DNA of 64,000 nt, taken from Alkalimarinus alittae (GTDB taxonomy: Bacteria; Pseudomonadota; Gammaproteobacteria; Pseudomonadales; Oleiphilaceae). The translations under genes and the position numbers were made by a program. Below the pieces are notes generated by a model. That model did not search any database, was not told the origin of the DNA, and was given only the letters and a program-made list of their open reading frames with translations. This document shows, piece by piece, positions 8,490-17,033 of this stretch. Position 1 is the first letter of the stretch; every line of letters begins with the position of its first letter. The stretch lies in the NCBI RefSeq assembly GCF_026016465.1, contig NZ_CP100390.1:124001-188000 (forward strand), given 5' to 3'.

Positions 8490-9860
8490 TTGAAAAATAT
8501 ATTAACGAGTTTGTTGTTATCGCTAGTAGTGATTCTACCCGCCGAAGCATCTGAAGGCGTAATGGGACATTTGGATATGACGACGGCTTCTCTAGGCATT
8601 GTGGCCCTAATTATATTTGTATTAGCGTATGGACTAGTGATTGCTGAAGAGTTTATCCACTTACGAAAATCCAAACCGGTCATTTTGGCTGCTTCGATCA
8701 TCTGGATATTAGTGGCTTTACTTGCTAGAGGGAGTGAACACGGTAAAGAGTTAGTAGAAGTGGCCATTAATCACAACCTATTAGAATATGCCGCGTTGTT
8801 GCTGTTCTTACTCACTGCGATGGTTTACGTCAACGCCATGACCGAACGAAATGTATTTGAAGCATTACGTTCTTGGCTGGTGCGTAAGGGCTTTAGCTAT
8901 CGCCAATTATTCTGGATAACCGGCTTTCTTGCGTTTTTTATCTCCCCTATTGCCGATAACCTCACCACCGCGCTACTAATGGGCGCTGTGGTCCTTGCAG
9001 TAGGCGCAGATAAACCGAAATTTGTTGCGTTATCATTCATTAATATTGTGGTGGCGGCAAATGCGGGTGGTGCGTTTAGCCCATTTGGTGATATCACTAC
9101 GCTGATGGTGTGGCAATCTGGGCATGTCGATTTCTTTGGTTTTTTTGGTTTATTCATTCCCGCTGTAGTCAATTTTTTGGTGCCCGCTATTATTATGAAT
9201 TTTGCAGTGCCGAACGAAACGCCGACTGCAGCAGAAGAAAGCGTAGCGCTTAAAAAAGGTGCTTTGGTCATTTGTTTGTTGTTTCTTTGTACCATCATGA
9301 CCGCCGTTAGCTTTGAACAAGTGCTACACTTACCACCCTTTTTAGGCATGATGATGGGGTTGTCTTACCTATTCTTCTTCTCTTATTACCTCAAAATTAC
9401 GTTACACCGAGCGAGCGATACGGTCTCTGAGTTTAATATCTTCACTAAAGTAGCGCGTGCCGAGTGGGATACGTTACTGTTCTTCTTCGGTGTTATTTTC
9501 TGTGTCGGTGGTTTGGGCACTATTGGTTATCTTGCTTATGTTTCTCACTTTTTATATGAGGGGCTCGGTGCAACCAATGCCAATATTATTGCAGGTTTGC
9601 TTTCAGCGGTGGTCGATAATATTCCAGTCATGTTCGCGATTTTGACCATGAACCCTGAAATGGATACCTACCAATGGCTATTAGTGACGATGACTGCGGG
9701 CGTGGGCGGTAGCTTGCTTTCTGTAGGTTCTGCAGCCGGTGTCGCGTTGATGGGGCAGTCGAGAGGCATGTACACCTTCTTTAGCCATATGAAATGGAGT
9801 TGGGCGATAGCACTTGGCTACGCCGCCAGTATTTATGCACATTACCTTATTAATGGTTAG
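8490..9860 (+). CDS. nhaD: NhaD-type Na+/H+ antiporter, copy 2
   Basis: This 456-residue paralogue of the gene at 6203-7582 has the same order of membrane segments and the same family motifs: SPIADNLTTALLMG, GGAFSPFGDITTLMVWQSG, and a near-identical C-terminus ending in YTFFSHMKWSWAI. It also starts with TTG, behind ATGAGGACGAACC, almost the same leader as copy 1 (ATGAGGACGAAAC), so the duplication included the ribosome site. The stop codon lies in the loop of a perfect palindrome. Two copies suggest separate regulation or ion preference (Na+ versus Li+). Confidence 0.93.
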   Translation: MKNILTSLLLSLVVILPAEASEGVMGHLDMTTASLGIVALIIFVLAYGLVIAEEFIHLRKSKPVILAASIIWILVALLARGSEHGKELVEVAINHNLLEYAALLLFLLTAMVYVNAMTERNVFEALRSWLVRKGFSYRQLFWITGFLAFFISPIADNLTTALLMGAVVLAVGADKPKFVALSFINIVVAANAGGAFSPFGDITTLMVWQSGHVDFFGFFGLFIPAVVNFLVPAIIMNFAVPNETPTAAEESVALKKGALVICLLFLCTIMTAVSFEQVLHLPPFLGMMMGLSYLFFFSYYLKITLHRASDTVSEFNIFTKVARAEWDTLLFFFGVIFCVGGLGTIGYLAYVSHFLYEGLGATNANIIAGLLSAVVDNIPVMFAILTMNPEMDTYQWLLVTMTAGVGGSLLSVGSAAGVALMGQSRGMYTFFSHMKWSWAIALGYAASIYAHYLING

Positions 9861-9876
9861 CCATTAATAAGGTAAT
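9841..9876 (+). terminator. Perfect 16-bp palindrome across the nhaD stop codon
   Basis: ATTACCTTATTAATGG and its exact complement flank a 4-base loop TTAG that contains the stop codon. The arms are AT-rich and no long T-run follows at once, so it may act as an mRNA 3' stabiliser as much as a terminator. Confidence 0.5.
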
Positions 9877-9955
9877 GCATGATTTTTGGACGGCACCTTA
9901 CAGAATAATAACTATAAAATAGCTCCCTTCGGGCTAACATTGTCAGCAAGATTAT

Positions 9956-9978
9956 GGCGCAGAAAATGCGCCTTTTTT
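9956..9978 (+). terminator. Rho-independent terminator after nhaD copy 2
   Basis: GGCGCA-gaaaa-TGCGCC followed by six T is a compact intrinsic terminator. It lies 95 bases after the nhaD stop and before the convergent gene ending at 10006. Confidence 0.8.
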
Positions 9979-10005
9979 GATGGCCATGTTTATTTGGCAG
10001 AGTAC

Positions 10006-10788
10006 CTAAGAAAACCGGGTAAGCCTAGATATAAAGGGCTCTACCGGAAATTCAAATATTGCTTCCATCGCACTGGCTTTTGCTTTTAGTGCCTTTTTAT
10101 CAAGATCGTAGTTTTCAGTGCAAGCATATAAAATGATGTTTCCTGTAGGGAGTGTAGACACATATACCGTTTTAAAACTCTCTAATATGGTTTGCAAAAA
10201 TGTATGCGCGACACCCTCTGCTGCTGCAAGGTTACAGACAAGCCAGCCATTATGACTAAGTACGCGATGACATTGTTTTACAAAGAGTTTTGATGCTTGC
10301 CTTATATCCATACCTGAAGAAAGGTATGTATCACTCAATATAAGTTGAGTACTGCCCGTGGCTTTTTGGTTTAAGTAGTCATATGCATCTTGCTGAATGA
10401 CTTCAAGGCGATTTTCTTGTGGTAGGAAAAAGTACTTTGTAGCAACGTCAATGACCGCCGATCGTAGTTCAACGACCTTAAGCTCTAAATCAGGGATGGT
10501 GTGAAGCAAGCTGTGAACGAGTGCGCCGCCACCTAAGCCTAGCATGGTGGCTTTTTTCGGGTGGCTGAACAGCAACACTGTGATCATTGCTTGAGTATAT
10601 TGATGCAGTAGAATGTGAGGGCGACTTTTGGATATGCAGCTCTGCTCATAAATCGAACCGAATGTTAATACCCGCTTGTCTTTTCGATCAAATACGAAAA
10701 TTTCCCCAAAGTCATCTTCTGTTTTGAAGGTGTTTCGGCCATAACGTATGTGGTGAGTTATATCTTTTATTTTGATAAATGGCTGCAT
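10006..10788 (-). CDS. Spermidine synthase-like methyltransferase-fold protein
   Basis: The product has 260 residues with the spermidine-synthase/Rossmann layout: a beta-rich N-terminus, the nucleotide-binding turn MLGLGGGALVHSLLH (about 97-111), an acidic strand end VVELRSAVIDVA (about 120-131), and QQDAYDYL (about 146-153). Spermidine synthases transfer aminopropyl from decarboxylated AdoMet, but the canonical active-site motif GGGDGG is replaced here by GLGGGAL. It may therefore be one of the many SpeE-fold proteins of unknown substrate. It is followed after 35 bases by nothing else on its strand and preceded by a small unknown gene. Confidence 0.7.
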   Translation of the reverse strand: MQPFIKIKDITHHIRYGRNTFKTEDDFGEIFVFDRKDKRVLTFGSIYEQSCISKSRPHILLHQYTQAMITVLLFSHPKKATMLGLGGGALVHSLLHTIPDLELKVVELRSAVIDVATKYFFLPQENRLEVIQQDAYDYLNQKATGSTQLILSDTYLSSGMDIRQASKLFVKQCHRVLSHNGWLVCNLAAAEGVAHTFLQTILESFKTVYVSTLPTGNIILYACTENYDLDKKALKAKASAMEAIFEFPVEPFISRLTRFS

Positions 10789-10823
10789 CTTCTATGACTC
10801 ATGTAACGGAAAAACTACAAAGG

Positions 10824-11054
10824 CTAAAAAAATAGCTTTGCTCGTCTATAACCGATGTGTTGAAGTGCTTTTACGGCATCGTCGATGCTTTTAAAGCTTT
10901 GAATTTCATCGTTATCGGTGACTAGAAAATGACTTTTTCCATCGCGTTCTTTCATTAATAAAACCCAATCGCCTTTTTTGGCTGAGTTAGGCACAATATC
11001 TGCTGCGACTAATATAGACTCGTTATTACTCTTTTTGGCTTCTTCTAATCTCAT
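10824..11054 (-). CDS. Small hypothetical protein
   Basis: I do not recognise this 76-residue soluble protein. It is basic, has no signal peptide, and contains the stretch KKGDWVLLMKERDGKSHFLV, which looks like a small beta barrel or SH3-like sheet, then a short helix. It lies 35 bases upstream of the SpeE-like gene on the same strand, so the two may be co-transcribed. The ATG at 11054 is preceded by GAGT but no strong ribosome site. Confidence 0.5.
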   Translation of the reverse strand: MRLEEAKKSNNESILVAADIVPNSAKKGDWVLLMKERDGKSHFLVTDNDEIQSFKSIDDAVKALQHIGYRRAKLFF

Positions 11055-11612
11055 TCAAGACTCTTTAATACGAAATAATTTACGGTAGAACAATACTTAA
11101 TGGAGGGCGAGAAAGGTGTGCTCTCTTTAACGCAAACATTGCTTTAGCGCACTGCCTGATGACATTTATAAATGCCAAGTGTTAGGTTGAGACGACGTCT
11201 AAAAGATACTTAACTCAGTTGTATTCTATGTTTACGGCATATTATGTCAATGATACTCCGTAACAAATACCCATAAAATGTATTTAAAGGTTCATATGTT
11301 GGGTGCTGCTTTACGGGTAATGCGTCAACGTTGAGAACGTGAGGGCATAAAAAAACCCGGCAATTTGCCGGGTTAAGAAGGGTAGAAAATGAAAGGTTCT
11401 GAGAGACAGGGCCTGAAGTCTGTCTCTTGAAATTCAATACTGATAGATTAGTGGTATTGGTCTTAGAAGTCTGTTGGTGTTTTATGTGTTAATGTAAAGA
11501 AATACTACGGTAAGGCGATTTCTCGTGACAGATAAGCTTTAGAGCTGATGAAGTCGTCGGTATCGCATAGTAGAATGCAGAACTTAATGAATAAAGAAAT
11601 GGTGTTAAGGCG
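11055..11612. other. Intergenic region with a candidate sRNA
   Basis: I find no credible protein gene in this 558-base stretch. The right part holds two hairpins and a leftward U-tract, listed separately as a candidate RNA. The left part (11055-11345) must contain the promoter of the small gene at 10824-11054, and I see nothing else in it. Confidence 0.5.
11347..11440 (-). ncRNA. Candidate small RNA ending in an orphan leftward terminator
   Basis: Read leftward, a stem AGAGACAG/CTGTCTCT with a 10-base loop (11402-11427) is followed by about 27 unpaired pyrimidine-rich bases. Then comes the GC-rich stem AACCCGGC/GCCGGGTT (11354-11374) and seven T. No protein gene on this strand lies just upstream, so the terminator needs another transcript. 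Hairpin, single-stranded stretch and terminator is the usual plan of an Hfq-type sRNA. The 5' end is a guess. Confidence 0.4.
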
Positions 11613-12305
11613 ATGGAGCCAGTTGATTTACAAGCGTTGCATGTGCAGCAAGAGCCTAATGTAGAAAGCATCGCCGCTTGGGCAACCTCTATGTTTGTGG
11701 TTGAGCTTCCTGAGCATGAGGTACTAAAAGAGGACTTGTTAGCGCATGCCTATCAAGTACGAGCGTCTGCTGACTGCGCAATCGCAAGCCAAGTGGCGGT
11801 GAGTGCCAAGAACAACCTATTTGAAAGTCGACTTAATTTTCTTGAATCTGATGCGCAAGGCGTGAGTGAGCTAAGGTCAATTCTGGAAGAGCTCGTATCG
11901 GCTGTGGCCGAGCAAGTTAACAGCGGCTGTTTAGAAGAAGGGCAGGGGCTTGATGCGACTATAGTGGAGTCTTGGTGCCATATTACCGAAAACGGTGGTT
12001 ATCATGACGCCCATTCTCACCCCAACTGCTCATGGTGTGGTATTTACTATCTCGATGCAGGTGATTGTGAGCTTAATAGCCGCAGTGGGGTGAACCGTTT
12101 TTATGATCCTCGTAACTGCGCTAATCAATACCATGATGCCGGTACACAATATCTTGATGCCACAGGCGTGTGGGACTTTGTGCCAAAGAGTGGCCAGGTC
12201 GTGGTGTTTCCTTCTTATTTAACGCATTCGGCATTGCCCTATTTTGGTGAAAAAGACCGGGTCGTGATTGCATTTAATTGTCGAGTTAGTCAGTCAAAAC
12301 GTTAA
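11613..12305 (+). CDS. Putative 2OG-Fe(II) oxygenase (TIGR02466-like)
   Basis: This 230-residue protein has the C-terminal double-stranded beta-helix typical of 2-oxoglutarate/Fe(II) oxygenases of the TIGR02466 type. Likely metal ligands are in NGGYHDAHSHPNCSWCGIYY (about residues 127-146) and in the block VVFPSYLTHSALPYF (about 197-211). A conserved arginine follows in DRVVIAFN, where 2-oxoglutarate would bind. Substrates of this family are mostly unknown. The ATG at 11613 has TTAAGG five bases upstream. It appears to be transcribed alone. Confidence 0.7.
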   Translation: MEPVDLQALHVQQEPNVESIAAWATSMFVVELPEHEVLKEDLLAHAYQVRASADCAIASQVAVSAKNNLFESRLNFLESDAQGVSELRSILEELVSAVAEQVNSGCLEEGQGLDATIVESWCHITENGGYHDAHSHPNCSWCGIYYLDAGDCELNSRSGVNRFYDPRNCANQYHDAGTQYLDATGVWDFVPKSGQVVVFPSYLTHSALPYFGEKDRVVIAFNCRVSQSKR

Positions 12306-12613
12306 TTTAAACGGCAGAAAAATTAACGTAACTTCTCACGGTTCACCTCTTTTTAGGTGGATAAAAGGCGTAAATAATGAGAACTCGTATATAAATTAAT
12401 CAATTTATGCGTTAAATGTGTGTTTTTAATACGGATAGTAGTGTTTTTTTTAGATTGACACTCTATACTTCAGGTGAATATAACTATAACAACAAGCTAT
12501 TAAGCTAGTAGTACATATGAAGAAAGCCGTCATATGAATTAATAGTCGATATTAAACTAGCAGCACCAAGGTCTAAATGAATTAGATTGCACTACTCAAA
12601 AGGGATATGAGTT
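12306..12613. other. Intergenic region upstream of the small helical protein
   Basis: This AT-rich stretch contains a short hairpin CACCTctttttAGGTG near 12345-12361, in the right place for the end of the oxygenase transcript. It also contains a strong sigma-70-like promoter, listed separately. I see no further gene. Confidence 0.5.
12455..12484 (+). promoter_or_regulatory. Sigma-70-like promoter of the small gene at 12614
   Basis: TTGACA (12455-12460) and TATAAC (12479-12484) are separated by 18 bases. Transcription would start near 12491, giving a 5' leader of about 120 bases before the ATG at 12614. Confidence 0.6.
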
Positions 12614-12832
12614 ATGGATATTACGCCGAATATGCACCAATTTGATTCTTATCGGAATCATGTCAAAACTCGCTTGGTCAATGAAGTGGTTGAGCTTCAG
12701 CACCGAGTTAATCAACTTCAACATTCCCCCAGTCAAAATAGAGAAGTTATTATTTCTGTTTATCAAAAATTGATCGATCAGAAACAGCATTTTATGCGTG
12801 ATTGGGAAATGGCTGATCGGGCAGTACGTTAG
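12614..12832 (+). CDS. Small helical hypothetical protein
   Basis: This 72-residue protein is almost wholly helical by eye (VNEVVELQHRVNQLQH, then LIDQKQHFMRDWEMADRA) with heptad-like spacing, so it may form a short coiled coil. It is cytosolic, having no signal or membrane segment. A good promoter upstream and a strong terminator just after it make a single-gene unit. AAGGG lies ten bases before the ATG. I do not recognise the family. The region could alternatively act as an sRNA. Confidence 0.5.
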   Translation: MDITPNMHQFDSYRNHVKTRLVNEVVELQHRVNQLQHSPSQNREVIISVYQKLIDQKQHFMRDWEMADRAVR

Positions 12833-12856
12833 TCGCTCGATTCAAGTAAGTGATCT

Positions 12857-12897
12857 AACCCTGCCGGACTTATAGTTGCACATCCGGCAGGGTTTTT
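12857..12897 (+). terminator. Rho-independent terminator
   Basis: AACCCTGCCGGA and TCCGGCAGGGTT form a 12-bp stem followed by five T. It ends the small gene at 12614-12832. On the other strand no T-run follows, so it is only a weak end for the chemoreceptor gene. Confidence 0.88.
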
Positions 12898-12906
12898 GTA
12901 AATGAC

Positions 12907-14526
12907 CTATAACTTAAACTGATTAGTAGAGTCTTTCAGTGAGTCCGATGCGCCTAGCAGTTGATGGGCTAATACCGCTAGCTCACCGAATGAGACTTCC
13001 GTAGATTCTACTGAATCAACCATCGCTGTAATGATGTCACTCACGCTCGCCACTACCATGGTCTGTTCTTCGGTCGCCGCGGCAATCGTCATGTTCATAC
13101 CATTAACTTGCTCTACTTGGTTCTTTATCTGCTGTAGATAGTCACCTGTTTCGACTGCACACTTTTCACTCATTTCAGACTGCCCTTTAGCAGACTGCAT
13201 AGCGCTAACGGTAGAGGCTGCAGCATCTTCTAGGCGGTTAAGTACGTTCCGTATCTCGGTGGTGGCGTCACCACTTTTTGATGCTAAAGCGCGTACTTCG
13301 TCTGCGACTACTGCGAACCCTCGGCCTTGTTCACCGGCTCGAGCGGCTTCAATGGCGGCATTTAAAGCCAGTAGGTTAGTTTGTTCCGCGATGCTGGAGA
13401 TAACATCCAAAATATTGGCTACGTTCTCAGTATCTTTAGCCAGTCTTTCAACGAGTTCTGCGGCATTAATAATTTGCGAATTTAGATCTTTAGAGTTAGA
13501 AATAGTGGTGGTGACAATCTCTAAACCTTTATTGGTTCTTTCTTCTGTATCTTGCATCGCCACACTGGCTGCTGAGGCAGAGGTGCTGATTTCAGCAATA
13601 GACTGTGTAATTTCATCCATTGCATCTTTGGCTTCACGTGCCTTAATGCCTAGTTGGTCCGTCACGCCTCTCACTAACTGAGTGTTAGAGTCGAGGTCGT
13701 TGGCAGTTTCAACCAGCGGATTAGAAACATTCATAATGTTTTGAACAATCCGGCTTAGCTTGTCCATGAAATTATTGAAATTGGAGGCTGTTGAACCGAG
13801 TTCATCGCTACCATTCACAGGAATGCGCTGACTTAATTCACCTTCGCCTTCAGCGAGCTCTTTTAACGAGCTGCTTAACTGGTTAGCGGTGCTACTGATG
13901 GCTGAGGCAATATAGGTAATGAACAGGGCTAAGACTACAAAGAATATGGCGCTGATAGCGCTACTGCTATACAGCGCGTCTTCACCACTGGCGACAGCTT
14001 TGCCAATGGTAACTTTAAATTCATCGTTAATAATCTTTTGGTAATTGGTCAGCGCTTTATTAGTGGTTTCAAATAGCGCTGCTTTAGCTTTTATCTGGCC
14101 CTGTAATACTGAAAAGTCAGCTTCGTCACTCAGCATTGATTCAACTAAAGGGACCGCAATTGCTTGATACTTTTTAACATTGCTATCGATATTCTCTAAC
14201 TCTGCCAAGCGCTCAGTGTCGAGTTGTTTTAACTGCTCGAGGTTCTCAGTCAATTGTACAATGCTTTCAATGCCCTGAAGTTTAAGATCATCTTCAGAGA
14301 AGCTAACGGCTTGAGTCAGTAGCTCATCAGCACGTTTTAATAATGTATCGTTAACCGTGGCTAAACGAACTGAGTCATATATTTTCTGTTCAAGCTTCAC
14401 CAAGTGTTCTTGGGTTGAAAGTAATGAATTGACGCCAATGGTGGTGTTGATGCCCAGAGCTACAACATAAACAACCAGAATTAGCATAATCTTGTAAAAG
14501 ATTTTTAGGTTTTTGAACCAGCTCAT
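12907..14526 (-). CDS. Methyl-accepting chemotaxis protein
   Basis: This is a 539-residue transmembrane chemoreceptor. One membrane segment is at residues about 10-30, a periplasmic helical domain of about 150 residues follows, a second membrane segment is at about 190-212, and then a HAMP domain and the cytoplasmic signalling domain. The hairpin tip [20 protein letters not shown], followed by [15 protein letters not shown], is the conserved CheA/CheW contact site. The periplasmic domain looks like a four-helix bundle; its ligand is unknown. It lies divergent from a porin and a phosphate-binding-like gene, which may hint at the ligand. Confidence 0.93.
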   Translation of the reverse strand: MSWFKNLKIFYKIMLILVVYVVALGINTTIGVNSLLSTQEHLVKLEQKIYDSVRLATVNDTLLKRADELLTQAVSFSEDDLKLQGIESIVQLTENLEQLKQLDTERLAELENIDSNVKKYQAIAVPLVESMLSDEADFSVLQGQIKAKAALFETTNKALTNYQKIINDEFKVTIGKAVASGEDALYSSSAISAIFFVVLALFITYIASAISSTANQLSSSLKELAEGEGELSQRIPVNGSDELGSTASNFNNFMDKLSRIVQNIMNVSNPLVETANDLDSNTQLVRGVTDQLGIKAREAKDAMDEITQSIAEISTSASAASVAMQDTEERTNKGLEIVTTTISNSKDLNSQIINAAELVERLAKDTENVANILDVISSIAEQTNLLALNAAIEAARAGEQGRGFAVVADEVRALASKSGDATTEIRNVLNRLEDAAASTVSAMQSAKGQSEMSEKCAVETGDYLQQIKNQVEQVNGMNMTIAAATEEQTMVVASVSDIITAMVDSVESTEVSFGELAVLAHQLLGASDSLKDSTNQFKL

Positions 14527-14701
14527 GTGGAATCCTGAAATTATAAAGATGACATTATTATAGAGGTTTAATAAAAATGTAGCTGATATCTGACTGTGCG
14601 TCCAATATCTGCTTGAAATTCACTTGTTTTTTCAATTGACAAAAACGGGTTTCGGTACTTTGCTTATAAGTCGACAGAGTCTACCAGTCAGGAGTATATA
14701 A

Positions 14702-15853
14702 ATGTCAATTAAAAACCGAATGATGCAGGGTGCAGCGCTTGTTGGCGCAACCCTCGCATTACCCGCCTTAGCCTATGATGTCGAACAGATTTCGATTAAT
14801 GGTTTTGGTTCAGTCATTGCAGCACAAACGTTAGATAGTGATGAAACACTGTACGGAAACGATAATGATTTATCGTTTGAAAATGAGTCCAGATTTGCGT
14901 TGCAGGTAGCCGCACCTATTGGAGAGAAATTCTCTGCCACCGCTCAGATTATGGCGCGAGGTTCAGATGAATTTTCACCTGAGTTTGAATGGGCCTATAT
15001 AAGTTATCAGGCGACCGACAACTTTATGGTGATGGCTGGTCGGCAACGTTTTAGCCTTTATAAATACTCGGATTATGTTGATGTGGGTTATGCCTATCAT
15101 TGGGTACGTCCACCCCAAGGCGTTTACTCTATACCCTTTAACTCAGGTAATGGTCTAGGCTTTTTATATAATACTGCGTTAGGTGATGTTGATTTTAACT
15201 TTACTTATAAGTTTGTTGGTGAAGAAATTTCGGATTACGTCCCTTCGGGTACCGATGAGGAGCCGGCAAATTTTAAGACCACTATGAGTCACTTGTTTAA
15301 TTTTGACTTTACTTGGAGTGACCTGAACTTTGGTATGAATTATGGGTTGGTTCCAGAGCTTAGTTATGAAGCATCGAGGCTTGAGCCGTTAAAAACTGTT
15401 TTGCCGGCTTCATACTTGTCTGAGATTTTGGTAGAAGATGAGACCATGAACTTCTTTGGTGCTTATATTGGGTATGATCCTGGCGATTGGTTTGTACTAG
15501 CTGAATATACTTATGGTAAGTTTGATGACCCGAATGCACTGGCTGATCAAAAGTCGTTTTATGTTTCTGGGGGTGTCCGAATTAACCAGCTCACTATACA
15601 TGGTACTTATGGGTTAGATGACAACGAGCCTAGTTCTGATGTCTACAAAAAAATATCTAACCCCATGCTGAGTGGGCTGGTAAAAGCAGCTGTCTCTGCA
15701 CAAGAAGAAGATAGTGAAACTTATTCGCTAGGTGTTAGGTGGGATGTAGATTCAGGTGTAGCACTAAAAGCCGATTACACCACGTATAGCGACGATCTAG
15801 ATAAAACTGCAGATGCGGATCTAATTTCTGCTGGCATAGACTTTGTATTTTAA
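14702..15853 (+). CDS. Outer-membrane porin-like beta-barrel protein
   Basis: This 383-residue protein has a signal peptide ending ALPALAYD (about residue 22), then alternating beta strands with many aromatic girdle residues. It ends ISAGIDFVF, with the terminal phenylalanine that the BAM machinery recognises. Length and layout fit a 16-strand general or substrate-specific porin. It stands 11 bases before a phosphate-binding-like gene, so the pair is probably one transcript, perhaps for uptake of an anion. AGGAG lies just upstream of the ATG. Confidence 0.8.
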   Translation: MSIKNRMMQGAALVGATLALPALAYDVEQISINGFGSVIAAQTLDSDETLYGNDNDLSFENESRFALQVAAPIGEKFSATAQIMARGSDEFSPEFEWAYISYQATDNFMVMAGRQRFSLYKYSDYVDVGYAYHWVRPPQGVYSIPFNSGNGLGFLYNTALGDVDFNFTYKFVGEEISDYVPSGTDEEPANFKTTMSHLFNFDFTWSDLNFGMNYGLVPELSYEASRLEPLKTVLPASYLSEILVEDETMNFFGAYIGYDPGDWFVLAEYTYGKFDDPNALADQKSFYVSGGVRINQLTIHGTYGLDDNEPSSDVYKKISNPMLSGLVKAAVSAQEEDSETYSLGVRWDVDSGVALKADYTTYSDDLDKTADADLISAGIDFVF

Positions 15854-15864
15854 GGAGGATGAAC

Positions 15865-16290
15865 ATGAATACTCGTATGTTTAAGTTAATTGTTGCTGTT
15901 CTGTTTTCCTCTTTTTTTGTGGCACAAAGCTGGGCTGAAGTTGCGGTTATCGTTCACCCATCTGTAGCTGATACAGCTTCTGAAAAAGATATAAGCAGAA
16001 TCTTTTTAGGAAAGTCAAAAAGCTTACCGGGCGGACAAAAAGTGACTCCCGTGACCTTGCCAGAAGGCAATGCTGCACGAGATGAGTTTAATGATAAGGT
16101 GTTAGGTAAATCAGACAGCCAACTCAAGTCTTACTGGTCAAAATTAGTGTTTACCGGAAAAGGCCAGCCACCTAGCGAGCTAGCAAGTGATGCTGATGTT
16201 GTTGCTGCAGTAGCGGCAGATCCAGGTAGCATTGGATATGTTAGTAGCGCCAGTGTTACCGATGGCGTTAAGGTGTTAGCAACGTTCTAA
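15865..16290 (+). CDS. Half-size phosphate ABC transporter-like substrate-binding protein
   Basis: This small periplasmic protein has a signal peptide (residues 1-24, ending AQSWA) and one PstS-like lobe: VIVHPSVADTASEKDISRIF at the start, then a helix, ending in GSIGYVSSASVTDGVKVL. Full PstS is about 320 residues with two lobes; this is 141, so it lacks half the usual fold. Such single-lobe members are annotated as phosphate ABC transporter substrate-binding proteins, but no permease or ATPase lies nearby. The ATG at 15865 is preferred because AAGGAGG sits seven bases upstream and the ATG at 15859 touches it. A terminator follows. Confidence 0.8.
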   Translation: MNTRMFKLIVAVLFSSFFVAQSWAEVAVIVHPSVADTASEKDISRIFLGKSKSLPGGQKVTPVTLPEGNAARDEFNDKVLGKSDSQLKSYWSKLVFTGKGQPPSELASDADVVAAVAADPGSIGYVSSASVTDGVKVLATF

Positions 16291-16308
16291 TGATCTAACT
16301 TAGCCTTT

Positions 16309-16346
16309 ACACAGCCCAATAACAAGATGTTGTTATTGGGCTGTGT
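16309..16346 (+). terminator. Strong hairpin terminator between convergent operons
   Basis: ACACAGCCCAATAACA and its exact complement form a 16-bp stem with a 6-base loop, followed by a T-rich tract (ctctattttt). It ends the porin/binding-protein transcript. The Mrp operon ends just beyond, at 16363, and may use the same stem. Confidence 0.75.
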
Positions 16347-16362
16347 AAATCTCTATTTTTGT

Positions 16363-16719
16363 TTATGGCGCCATCCTCTCCCGCGCTTTTTTTGCAAGCT
16401 CTTTATCTGACGTTCTGTCAACGATATCTAATTTGTGATGCATGGCTGTTTTGGCCAACATGTGAGCCGTAACAGGGGCTGTAATCAATAAAAATAGCGT
16501 AATAAGCAGTTCATGAAGGCTCAGATAACCGCCTCGAAAAGATACCAATACGACAGACGCAATCAACAGGCAGCTCATGCCAAGCGTTGTCGCTTTTGTA
16601 GGGGCGTGAAGACGGGTATAAAAGTCAGGTAGTTTGGCTAACCCAAGTGAGCCAATAAAGACAAATACGGCACCGGTCACAAGAAATACTGATACGATTA
16701 ACTCAATCCAAAATTCCAT
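16363..16719 (-). CDS. mrpG: Mrp-type Na+/H+ antiporter subunit G
   Basis: MrpG is a small subunit of the multi-protein cation/proton antiporter of the inner membrane. The product is 118 residues with three membrane helices and the family core GSLGLAKLPDFYTRLHAPTK (about 24-43). It is the last gene of the leftward mrpACDEFG operon, 44 bases after mrpF. Confidence 0.93.
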   Translation of the reverse strand: MEFWIELIVSVFLVTGAVFVFIGSLGLAKLPDFYTRLHAPTKATTLGMSCLLIASVVLVSFRGGYLSLHELLITLFLLITAPVTAHMLAKTAMHHKLDIVDRTSDKELAKKARERMAP

Positions 16720-16763
16720 TCTAGTATCCTAATACGCTTCTTAGTGGGGCTTCTTACGGCTGA

Positions 16764-17033
16764 TTATTCAATAAGGTCGCCGCGTAAAATATATTTACAC
16801 ATGGCTGCCGTACTCACAAACCCTAGCATGGCAATCAAGAGTGCCGCCTCAAAATAAAGGGTTGTGGCTGAAAAAATACCAAACAAGATAATCAATGCAA
16901 TGCTGTTAATGTACATGGTATCGAGGGCCAAAATACGGTCAGGCCTACTGGGGCCTTTGAACAAGCGCCACAAGTTGAGAATGAGCGATAAACAAACCAA
17001 CGTGGTAGCAATCGTTGCTGCGATGCTTAGCAT
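16764..17033 (-). CDS. mrpF: Mrp-type Na+/H+ antiporter subunit F
   Basis: This 89-residue subunit has three membrane helices and the MrpF hallmark GPSRPDRILALDTMYINS (about 27-44), with the conserved aspartate pair. Its start overlaps the end of mrpE by 7 bases, so translation is probably coupled. Confidence 0.93.
   Translation of the reverse strand: MLSIAATIATTLVCLSLILNLWRLFKGPSRPDRILALDTMYINSIALIILFGIFSATTLYFEAALLIAMLGFVSTAAMCKYILRGDLIE

Noticed and set aside
9886-10089. Short rightward frame after nhaD copy 2
   Set aside because: It runs through a terminator and into the antisense of the SpeE-like gene; the peptide looks non-coding.
11489-11671. Leftward 60-residue frame above the candidate sRNA
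   Set aside because: No ribosome site and an unlikely composition; it overlaps the start of the oxygenase gene.
12596-12790. Leftward frame opposite the 72-residue gene
   Set aside because: The plus-strand frame has promoter, ribosome site and terminator; the minus frame has none.
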